From the NCBI GenBank assembly GCA_013821525.1, contig JACDGR010000242.1:1-5521 (forward strand): 5,521 nt of DNA. Direction: 5' to 3'. Below, one piece after another: positions 1 to 4,606 of this stretch; the stretch's first letter is position 1; every line of letters starts with the position of its first letter. The translations under genes and the position numbers were made by a program. This DNA is from Actinomycetota bacterium. GTDB lineage: Bacteria; Actinomycetota; Thermoleophilia; Gaiellales; Gaiellaceae. A model generated the notes under the pieces. It was not told the origin of the DNA, searched no databases, and saw only the letters and a program-made list of their open reading frames with translations.

Positions 1-427
1 GGCCGGCCAGCACGGCCGCTACGTGCTCGTCACCTTTCTCTACGTGCACTGCCCCGACGTCTGTCCGCTGATCGCACAGAACCTGAACCAGACGCTGCGC
101 CAGCTCGGGCCCAAGCGCGACCGCGTGCGCGTGCTCGCCGTCAGCGTCGACCCGAAGGGCGACTCCGCCGCTGCCGTCGACAGGTACGTGCGCGAACGCG
201 GGCTCCTGCCACAGTTCAGGTACTTGATCGGCTCGGCAGCAGCGTTGGAGAAGACCTGGGCTGCCTGGCATGTGCTGAGCGTCCGCAAAGACCCCGATGT
301 CGTCGACCACGTTGCCTACACGGCGCTCGTCGACCCGCGCGGGAAGGAGCGCGTGCTCTACGACTCGCAGGTGAAGGCGCGCCAGGTGCTGCACGACCTC
401 CGCGTTCTCATGCGCACCGCCGCGTAG
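1..427 (+). CDS. Sco1/SenC family copper-binding protein, C-terminal part (5' end outside window)
   Basis: The open frame enters from the left edge (codons begin at base 2) and ends at TAG 425-427, giving the last 141 residues. Seen: a thioredoxin-like fold signature with the motif YVHCPDVCP. The two Cys codons are at 50-52 and 62-64, in the CxxxC spacing typical of Sco proteins. Further on are VSVDP and a conserved-type His in VDHVAYTALVD (codon 308-310). Cys, Cys and His are the three copper ligands of the Sco family. Known role: Sco proteins sit on the outer face of the membrane and deliver copper to, or reduce thiols in, the CuA site of cytochrome c oxidase. The N-terminal membrane anchor or signal lies outside the window. 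A GTG at 23 falls within the conserved fold and is not a plausible start. The first aromatic of the usual F-T-H-C motif is Y-V-H-C here. The gene converges with the small minus-strand gene ending at 520. A peroxiredoxin is less likely because of the CxxxC plus distal His set. Confidence 0.9.
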   Translation, partial: AGQHGRYVLVTFLYVHCPDVCPLIAQNLNQTLRQLGPKRDRVRVLAVSVDPKGDSAAAVDRYVRERGLLPQFRYLIGSAAALEKTWAAWHVLSVRKDPDVVDHVAYTALVDPRGKERVLYDSQVKARQVLHDLRVLMRTAA

Positions 428-467
428 GGGTCCCCGCCCCAGCCCGCGATGCTGTCTCGACCTTGAG

Positions 468-500
468 GCGCGCTGCCGGCTCCCCAGCTTGCAAGCGCGC
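468..500. terminator. possible bidirectional terminator hairpin between convergent genes
   Basis: The 92-bp gap between the Sco stop (427) and the small-gene stop (520) contains a 7-bp inverted repeat, GCGCGCT at 468-474 and AGCGCGC at 494-500. Inside it is a 10-bp palindrome, GCTTGCAAGC (487-496), which competes with the outer stem. There is no T-tract on either strand, so this is only a weak candidate for an intrinsic terminator. Position between two convergent stops is the main support. Confidence 0.25.
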
Positions 501-508
501 GGATCGAG

Positions 509-520
509 GGGTCTAGACCC
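509..520. repeat. 12-bp perfect palindrome touching the small-gene stop codon
   Basis: GGGTCTAGACCC reads identically on both strands and its last base is the last base of the minus-strand stop codon (520-522). It may be a weak 3' end hairpin, a protein site or chance. No U-tract follows on the minus strand. Confidence 0.3.
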
Positions 521-657
521 TAGAGGGGACCGTCCCACATGCCGAACTGGCCATGACCCGGATGACCGAACTTCGCGCCGACGACGGCCGCGACGACGGA
601 CACCACGAGCACAACGGAACGGCGCCGGCGAAGGAGCAGAGCGAGCTTGGTTGCCAC
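520..657 (-). CDS. 45-residue secreted or single-pass membrane peptide downstream of HTH-TPR regulator
   Basis: I do not recognise a family. Start chosen: GTG at 655-657, because AGGAGGTG (plus-strand 664-671) lies exactly 6 nt upstream and is fully complementary to the 16S rRNA 3' end. The stop is 520-522. Seen in the protein: a basic N-region (Lys4, Arg10-13) and a hydrophobic core of about 15 residues (14-28). After that comes VGA at 26-28, which fits the -3/-1 rule for signal peptidase I, then a 17-residue tail KFGHPGHGQFGMWDGPL, rich in Gly and His. No Cys is present, so it is not a lipoprotein. The start lies 19 nt after the regulator stop, so the two genes are very likely co-transcribed. 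Inference: either a pro-peptide signal sensed by the TPR regulator, as in NprX or PapR (Bacillota pro-peptides of about 43-48 residues), or a small one-helix membrane protein with an outward tail. HPGH could bind a metal, and a copper-handling gene lies next door. That it is a gene is well supported by the ribosome binding site; its function is unknown. Confidence 0.7.
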   Translation of the reverse strand: MATKLALLLRRRRSVVLVVSVVAAVVGAKFGHPGHGQFGMWDGPL

Positions 658-676
658 AGAGAACACCTCCTCTCCT

Positions 677-1966
677 CTAGAACCGGAAGTCCTGCAGGGC
701 CTCAGCCGCCTGGCGATAGAGAACCGCTGCGCGGCTCTCGTCACCCCGGCGAGTCGACAGGTCACCCTGTGCGATCCACGCGGCAGCTCGATGAGACGTG
801 GAAGAAATCTGCGCGAAGGCGTCCTCGGCCGCGGCGAGCGCGGTGTCGGCGTCTTCGAGACGCTCCTGCGCGAGCAGCGCGCGCCCGAGCACGAGGCGGG
901 CGTTGCCGATCTCGTCGAGCATGTCGTCGCGGTCACCGATCAGCTCCAGCGCATGGAAGGCCTGCTCTTCTGCGCGCTCCGAGTCGCCGGTGCGCAGATG
1001 CACCTGTGCGAGTGACGAGATCGCGGTTGCGGCCTCCTCGGTGCGACCGACCTCGAGGGCGACGGCGAAGGCGTGCTTCAGATGCTCGACCGCCTGCTCG
1101 GGCTTGCCGAGCAGGAACTCGATCCCGCCGAGGTTGTTCAGCAACCGGCCGATGTTGGCGCGGTCCTCGAGCTCCTCGTACTGCGTCTTCGCCTTCTCGG
1201 CGTAGGTGCGGGCGAGCACCCAGTGACCGTCCCGCTCGGCGAGCACGGACGCCTGGAAGTAGGCCTGGCCGAGGGCACGCGCGTCGTGCATCGACTCCGC
1301 GAGCTCGAGCGCGTGCTCGACGTCCTCGCGCGCCGCCTCGAAGTCACGCTGGCGGCGGTAGCACCTCGACCGCCAGGCAAAGACGTTCTGGCGGAGCGCG
1401 TCGGAGGGGAGCCCCGAGCGCTCGGCAAGGGTCAGCGCTTCGTTGAAGAGGCCGACCGCGGTCGAGATGCTGGAAAGCATGTACCGGCAAACCCCCAGGC
1501 GGTACAGCACCTCGGCGCGGTCGATGTCCGAAAAATCTTCGCGCTCGACGAGCACGCGCGATTCGCCGAGCAGCGCCAGTGCGCCCTTGACGTCACCCGT
1601 GTGGGCGCGCGCCATCGCCTCACCGTTCAGGTTGCGAACGTGCAGCTCGGTCGAGCCCGTGCCGAGCACCGCCGGCAGCGCCTTCGCGTACTCGCCGATC
1701 GCACCCTCGAACTCGTGCTCCTCGAGCAGCGCGTCGGCGCGGGCGAGGAACGCCTCGGCCTTCGCGCGCTCGTCCGCCGAGACGCCGCTGCCGAGGAAGC
1801 CGGCGTCCACGCCGAGGCGCAGTGAGAGCCACTCGACCGTCTCGACCGTCGGCCGCGTCTTGCCGCGCTCGATCTGCGAGATGTACTCCTTCGAGAACCG
1901 GTCGCCCGCGAGATCGGTCTGCGTGAGGCCTGCGGCCACCCGGAGCTGGCGCAGCCGCTCGCCCAT
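677..1966 (-). CDS. XRE-type helix-turn-helix regulator with C-terminal TPR array
   Basis: A 429-residue protein. Residues about 4-58 form a Cro/C1 (HTH_3) DNA-binding domain. The signature stretches LRQLRVAAGLTQTDLA and YISQIERGKTRPTVETV include the turn and recognition helix. Residues about 62-425 are almost all amphipathic helix pairs of TPR type, with recognisable pieces such as AIGEYAKAL, AVGLFNEALTLAE, LNNLGGIEFLLGKPEQAVEHL, LAQVHLRTGDSERAEEQAFHALEL and DLSTRRGDESRAAVLYRQAAEAL. Start chosen: ATG 1964-1966, preceded by GGGAGGT, with the HTH beginning immediately. The same frame stays open up to an ATG at 2110, but that start has no ribosome binding site and would add 48 low-complexity residues. 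Known: HTH plus TPR in about 420 residues is the architecture of NprR; shorter relatives include PlcR and Rgg, whose TPRs bind a secreted and re-imported peptide. Other HTH-TPR proteins sense different ligands or proteins. The small-peptide gene follows after 19 nt. A nested palindrome upstream (2134-2207) is a likely autoregulatory site. DNA-binding regulator: confident. Peptide sensing: inference. Confidence 0.88.
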   Translation of the reverse strand: MGERLRQLRVAAGLTQTDLAGDRFSKEYISQIERGKTRPTVETVEWLSLRLGVDAGFLGSGVSADERAKAEAFLARADALLEEHEFEGAIGEYAKALPAVLGTGSTELHVRNLNGEAMARAHTGDVKGALALLGESRVLVEREDFSDIDRAEVLYRLGVCRYMLSSISTAVGLFNEALTLAERSGLPSDALRQNVFAWRSRCYRRQRDFEAAREDVEHALELAESMHDARALGQAYFQASVLAERDGHWVLARTYAEKAKTQYEELEDRANIGRLLNNLGGIEFLLGKPEQAVEHLKHAFAVALEVGRTEEAATAISSLAQVHLRTGDSERAEEQAFHALELIGDRDDMLDEIGNARLVLGRALLAQERLEDADTALAAAEDAFAQISSTSHRAAAWIAQGDLSTRRGDESRAAVLYRQAAEALQDFRF

Positions 1967-2133
1967 GCGACCTCCCTGGGCTTTGCCGACCGAAGTCCGA
2001 CCGCTGAGGCGTTGCCCTGCAAAGCGGGAGGGCGCAGCGATGGGTGAGACGGAGGGCGAGACGGGGGCGGCGAAGTCGTCGTCTCCGCGTGCGGCGCGAG
2101 GAGTAGGCATTGGTCAGTGCAGTGTGCAGGACG

Positions 2134-2207
2134 CTTGACCTGAAAGCAATCCCCTTTTCGGGACATGTCCCCCAAAAGGGGTATTTTGCTCACCTTTTCC
2201 GGTCAAG
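2134..2207. promoter_or_regulatory. nested palindrome, candidate operator upstream of the HTH-TPR regulator
   Basis: Seen directly: the core GGGACATGTCCC (2160-2171) is a perfect 12-bp palindrome. It is flanked by CCCCTTTT (2151-2158) and AAAAGGGG (2174-2181), a perfect 8-bp inverted repeat with only 1 and 2 nt separating it from the core. Further out are AGCAA (2145-2149) and TTGCT (2186-2190), then CTTGACC (2134-2140) and GGTCAAG (2201-2207). The symmetry extends through the centre, which favours binding by a protein dimer over an RNA hairpin alone. The most likely binder is the HTH-TPR protein encoded at 677-1966, acting on its own promoter. Alternative: in the plus direction the inner hairpin is followed by TATTTT and could stop stray antisense transcription. 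Confidence 0.6.
2178..2206 (-). promoter_or_regulatory. weak candidate promoter for the HTH-TPR regulator
   Basis: On the minus strand TTGACC (plus-strand 2201-2206) is a good -35 element. Seventeen bases on lies TACCCC (2183-2178), which matches a -10 box only at its first two bases. The inner palindrome would then overlap the -10 and start site, as expected for an autorepressor. The poor -10 keeps this tentative. It implies a leader of roughly 200 nt. Confidence 0.25.
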
Positions 2208-2223
2208 TAGCCCGCGCTGAAAT

Positions 2224-2248
2224 CACTTGACCGAGCTACTTGACAGAG
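2224..2248 (+). repeat. tandem 12-bp CTTGAC-type direct repeats
   Basis: CACTTGACCGAG (2224-2235) and TACTTGACAGAG (2237-2248) match at 10 of 12 positions with a 13-bp period. The second copy contains the TTGACA -35 box. It also pairs as an inverted repeat with the copy at 2202-2211 (GTCAAGTAGC against GCTACTTGAC at 2235-2244). Further CTTGAC copies occur at 2134 and 2289. They may be operator half-sites, or partly a consequence of several -35 elements. Confidence 0.5.
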
Positions 2249-2268
2249 TCGGCCATGGCTCCTAGAGT
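2240..2268 (+). promoter_or_regulatory. sigma-70-type plus-strand promoter
   Basis: TTGACA (2240-2245) is an exact -35 consensus. A 17-bp spacer, the optimal length, leads to TAGAGT (2263-2268), which keeps the most important -10 bases (T1, A2, A4, T6). Transcription would begin near 2275, just before a strong hairpin. No plus-strand protein gene follows, so it probably drives a non-coding RNA. Confidence 0.55.
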
Positions 2269-2274
2269 GAGCGC

Positions 2275-2436
2275 ACCTTGCACGACGGCTTGACGCCAAG
2301 CCACGTGCAGGGGGAGCGCCGCAGGGATTGACGTTCTGAGCAAGCCGGCCGTGCCGCAGGGCCGAACTCGGAAACCGCCGATCCGGCGCCCCGCCTGACC
2401 AGGGAAGGCCCCGGGTGCCGCAGCCGGGGCTTTCTC
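2275..2436 (+). ncRNA. candidate small RNA of about 160 nt, no family recognised
   Basis: Support comes from three independent signals: the promoter at 2240-2268, stable secondary structure from the first nucleotides, and a terminator-like hairpin at 2405-2433. The 5' hairpin pairs 2276-2284 with 2304-2312 (9 bp, one G-T) and, inside it, GGCTT (2287-2291) with AAGCC (2298-2302) around a 6-nt loop. A long-range stem pairs 2312-2321 with 2384-2392 (GGG, bulged A, GCGCCG). It encloses a hairpin of CGGCC (2346-2350) with GGCCG (2360-2364). CCGCAGGG occurs twice (2319-2326, 2354-2361). No plus-strand gene follows that it could control in cis. It could act as a free regulator, or antisense to readthrough from the TetR gene. 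The ends are predictions. Confidence 0.4.
2405..2433. terminator. intrinsic terminator-like hairpin after the candidate RNA and the TetR gene
   Basis: GCCCCGG (2408-2414) pairs with CCGGGGC (2424-2430) around a 9-nt loop. It can be extended by AAG (2405-2407) with TTT (2431-2433), one pair being G-T. On the plus strand the stem runs into TTTCTC. On the minus strand it starts about 20 nt after the TetR stop and is followed by CCTTCCCT, so it may also end the efflux operon. The short T-run is common for terminators in GC-rich genomes. Confidence 0.5.
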
Positions 2437-2452
2437 GCGGTCCGAGATCGCT

Positions 2453-3097
2453 CTAAGGTTGGCCGAGCATCCAGCGCCGGCGCTCGGTGCGCACGCGCTC
2501 GAGATCGTCGCCGAGCAGGCCGCCGAGCCGGTTGTCCATCGTCGTCAGGAGGCCACCCGCGACGAACAGCCACGCCTCGGCGATCGGGTCGCGGTCTGCC
2601 TGGATGACGCCGCGCGCCTGGCCGTCACGGATCACGTCGGCGAAGAAGCCGTGCACCTCACGCACCTGCTTGCGGAGCGCGGCGGCGATCAGCGCATCGT
2701 CGGAGGCCTCGGTGAGCGACTGGATCCACAGGTCGACCATGCGGATGCGTGCGCGTTTCGCCATGTAGGCGTCGGCGATCGCGCCGAGGCAGCGGTCGGG
2801 ATCCTCGGCGATCGCCCGCTCACTCCCCTCGCGGAAGCTGCGCCACGCCTCGTCGAGACAGGCGATGTACAGGTCACGCTTCGAGCCGAAGTGGCGGTAG
2901 AGGATCGGCTCGCTGATCCCCGCCTCGCGCGCGATCTCGACGGTCGTAGCGCCGCGATAGCTCGTGCGCGAGAAGTAGCTGCACGCGGCATCGAGCACCG
3001 CCTCACGCCGCTTCTCGGCCGAGAGCCGTGGTGTGCCGGTGGCGGTGCCCGCGGCGGTGCCGGTGGCGGTGCCCGCGCCGACGACGGCTCGTGTCAT
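2453..3097 (-). CDS. TetR/AcrR family transcriptional repressor
   Basis: A 214-residue protein, normal for the family. The N-terminal DNA-binding domain spans about residues 27-75. It shows the classic TetR stretch GATTVEIAREAGISEPILY followed by RHFGSKRDLY, with the recognition helix around 62-70. The C-terminal part (80-214) is helical and variable, as expected for ligand binding and dimerisation. Start: ATG 3095-3097 overlaps the stop of the upstream pump gene as ATGA, with GGAGG just upstream inside the pump gene, so the two are translationally coupled. Inferred job: repress the pump operon, itself included, through the tandem sites at 4531-4561 and release on binding a pump substrate. 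Oddity: residues 7-23 are a Gly/Thr/Ala low-complexity tail built from a 24-bp tandem duplication. The effector cannot be read from the sequence. Confidence 0.93.
   Translation of the reverse strand: MTRAVVGAGTATGTAAGTATGTPRLSAEKRREAVLDAACSYFSRTSYRGATTVEIAREAGISEPILYRHFGSKRDLYIACLDEAWRSFREGSERAIAEDPDRCLGAIADAYMAKRARIRMVDLWIQSLTEASDDALIAAALRKQVREVHGFFADVIRDGQARGVIQADRDPIAEAWLFVAGGLLTTMDNRLGGLLGDDLERVRTERRRWMLGQP
3033..3080 (-). repeat. 24-bp tandem duplication inside the TetR N-terminus
   Basis: Bases 3033-3056 and 3057-3080 are the same 24-bp unit, starting GTGCCGGTGGCGGTGCCCGC, with a single difference (G at 3054, C at 3078). Being a multiple of three, it stays in frame and encodes repeats of Gly, Thr and Ala ahead of the HTH. 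It could expand or contract by slippage. Confidence 0.85.
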
Positions 3098-4503
3098 GCG
3101 GCCTCCGCCGCACCGACCGGGCGCGGCTCGCGCTGGGCGTGGTCGATCTTGCGGATCGCCACGACGGCAACGGCCGCCCCGGCAAGGCAGAGGAGCGCAC
3201 CGACGCGCAGCGCGTCGTGGAAGCCGGTCAGATACGAGCTGCTCGACGCGACGATCGAGCCCATGACCGCGATTCCGAGCGACCCGCCGACCTGCCGCGA
3301 CGAGTTGAGCACCGCCGAGCCGACGCCGGCCTTGTCGACCGCGACCGCACTCATCGCAGCCGCCGTCACCGGGGTCATCGTCATGCCCATCCCGATCCCG
3401 CCGAGGAGGAGGCCGGGCAGAAGGTTCCAGAAGCGCTCGTGCGCGCCGAGCTGGGTGTAGTAGAAGAGCATCGCCGAGAGCAGCGTCATGCCGATGCCGA
3501 CGAGCCAGCGTGAGCCAACACGATCGGTCAGGGCGCCGGCACGCGGAGCGATCAGGATGATCAACACCGTCATCGGCAGGAAGCTCGCGCCCGCCTCGAC
3601 GGGTGAGTAGTGCAGGACGTTCTGCATGTAGAGCGAGACGTAGAAGAACGTCCCGAACATCGCGAGCCCGACGAACAACATCGCCGCGTTCGCGCCCCCG
3701 AAGGTGCGGTTACGGAAGAGCGAGAGGTCGAGCATCGGCGCGCGTTGGTGCCGCTCGAGGAGCACGAAGCCGCCCAGTGCGATGACAGCGATTGCAAACG
3801 CAGCGAGGATGCGTGGTGACGTCCAGCCGTAGTTGTTCGCCTCGATGAACGCGTAGGTGAGCGAGAACAACCCGAGCGCCGAGGTAGCGAGCCCGGGTAT
3901 GTCGAGGCGCTGCTGTGCCGACTGGTCGCGTGACTCGTCGATGAAGAGCGGCGTTGCGACCAGTCCGAGGATCCCGATCGGGACGTTGACGAAGAAGATC
4001 CAGTTCCAGTTGACGTGCTCGGTCAGAAGGCCACCGACGAGTGGCCCGATCGCGAGCGCCATCGCGGACACGCCGGCCCAGATGCCGATCGCCTTCCCCC
4101 GCTCGCGCGGCTCGAAGGTGGCCGTGATGATCGAGAGCGTCGCCGGATTCATCAGCGCGCCGCCCAACCCCTGCACGATGCGCGCGCCGATCAGGAACCC
4201 ACCGTTCGGAGCAAGGCCGCAAGCAAGGCTCGCGGCGGTGAAGACTGCGAGGCCAACCATGAAGATCCGGCGCCGGCCGACGTAGTCGGCGAGCTTGCCG
4301 CCGATCAGCATGAATGCGGCGAACGTGAGCGCGTAGCCCGCGACCACCCACTCGAGCCCCTCGATGCTCATGCCGAGCGAGTGCTTGATCGACGGGAGCG
4401 CAACGTTCACGACCGTGTTGTCGAGCATGATCATGAACAACCCGACCGAGACCGCGGCGAGCGTCCACCACTTCTTGTTCTCCTCCGTCACGAACCGCTG
4501 CAT
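3094..4503 (-). CDS. MFS drug efflux transporter, DHA2 (EmrB/QacA) type, 14 TM
   Basis: A 469-residue inner-membrane proton antiporter, the usual length for the 14-helix DHA2 group. Seen: LDNTVVNVALP (27-37) at the end of TM1, a DHA2 signature with the membrane-embedded acidic residue. Motif A, GGKLADYVGRRR, lies at 68-79. Motif C, the antiporter motif, lies around 144-158 (GVSAMALAIGPLVGG). NSSRQVGGSLGIAVMG (400-415) is typical of the late helices. Start: ATG 4501-4503, with a G-rich ribosome binding site (GAGGGGGA) about 8 nt upstream and a cytoplasmic N-tail leading straight into TM1. It is the first gene of an operon with the TetR gene (ATGA overlap at 3094-3097). Two tandem TetR-like sites lie 28-58 bp upstream. 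Substrates are likely lipophilic drugs, dyes or an endogenous metabolite; which one cannot be told. Confidence 0.93.
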   Translation of the reverse strand: MQRFVTEENKKWWTLAAVSVGLFMIMLDNTVVNVALPSIKHSLGMSIEGLEWVVAGYALTFAAFMLIGGKLADYVGRRRIFMVGLAVFTAASLACGLAPNGGFLIGARIVQGLGGALMNPATLSIITATFEPRERGKAIGIWAGVSAMALAIGPLVGGLLTEHVNWNWIFFVNVPIGILGLVATPLFIDESRDQSAQQRLDIPGLATSALGLFSLTYAFIEANNYGWTSPRILAAFAIAVIALGGFVLLERHQRAPMLDLSLFRNRTFGGANAAMLFVGLAMFGTFFYVSLYMQNVLHYSPVEAGASFLPMTVLIILIAPRAGALTDRVGSRWLVGIGMTLLSAMLFYYTQLGAHERFWNLLPGLLLGGIGMGMTMTPVTAAAMSAVAVDKAGVGSAVLNSSRQVGGSLGIAVMGSIVASSSSYLTGFHDALRVGALLCLAGAAVAVVAIRKIDHAQREPRPVGAAEAA

Positions 4504-4530
4504 GCCAACGTCCCCCTCTTCCGGCTGAAA

Positions 4531-4561
4531 GTTAGTGCTCGCTAAGTTAGCAAGCGCTAAC
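4531..4561. promoter_or_regulatory. two tandem TetR-type operators in one 31-bp palindrome
   Basis: Two 14-bp dyads, TTAGTGCTCGCTAA (4532-4545) and TTAGCAAGCGCTAA (4547-4560), flank a single central base at 4546. Together they form a near-perfect 31-bp palindrome running from GTTAG to CTAAC. Sites of the form TTAG-N6-CTAA are typical of TetR-family operators. A possible minus-strand -10 (TAACTT, plus-strand 4544-4549) lies at the centre, so binding would block pump transcription. The site ends 45 bp before the GTG of the divergent ligase gene and could influence it too. Confidence 0.75.
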
Positions 4562-4592
4562 TCGGGCGCGCAAGCGGGACGCGCTCTGCGAG

Positions 4593-4598
4593 TAGGAT
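4593..4598 (+). promoter_or_regulatory. candidate -10 box for a leaderless acyl-CoA ligase mRNA
   Basis: TAGGAT lies 8 nt before the GTG at 4607, the spacing that places transcription start at or next to the start codon, common in actinobacteria. No clear -35 is visible. The same bases contain AGGA 9 nt from the start, so they could instead be a weak ribosome binding site. Confidence 0.35.
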
Positions 4599-4606
4599 CG
4601 CCCGCT

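Larger units (their letters stand above)
1967..2452. other. 486-bp non-coding gap between the regulator and the efflux operon
   Basis: I see no convincing protein gene here. From 1967 to about 2130 lies what would be the transcribed leader of the minus-strand regulator; only its ribosome binding site stands out. From 2134 to 2250 the DNA is richer in A/T than its surroundings and carries the nested palindrome and four CTTGAC-type repeats. From 2240 to 2436 a plus-strand promoter, a strong hairpin, a long-range stem and a terminator-like hairpin suggest a small RNA. The promoter points away from the regulator and into the 3' end of the TetR gene. Confidence 0.7.

Noticed and set aside
658..936. 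Upstream extension of the small peptide frame to an ATG at 936
   Set aside because: It would overlap the regulator's 3' end in another frame with Arg/Ser-rich, low-complexity sequence. The GTG at 657 has a perfect ribosome binding site.
553..1825. Long plus-strand open frames (553-1446 and 1073-1825) opposite the HTH-TPR gene
   Set aside because: Their translations are Arg/Ala-rich or look like mirror images of the TPR region, with no domain. Such open antisense frames are common opposite GC-rich genes.
1967..2110. Start of the HTH-TPR regulator at 2110
   Set aside because: It adds 48 low-complexity residues before the HTH, has no ribosome binding site and lies in the leader. ATG 1966 has GGGAGGT upstream.
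2040..2138. Plus-strand 32-codon ORF with GGGAGGG 7 nt before its ATG
   Set aside because: The spacing is good, but there is no visible promoter. The sequence is low complexity and runs antisense to the regulator leader. Probably chance in G-rich DNA.
2262..2573. Minus-strand 103-codon frame across the candidate RNA and the TetR 3' end
   Set aside because: Arg/Pro-rich with no domain; overlaps the TetR gene out of frame and crosses the terminator hairpin.
2459..3513. Plus-strand frames opposite the TetR gene (for example 2459-3460)
   Set aside because: Antisense shadows: the minus strand encodes a clear TetR and the end of a clear MFS pump.
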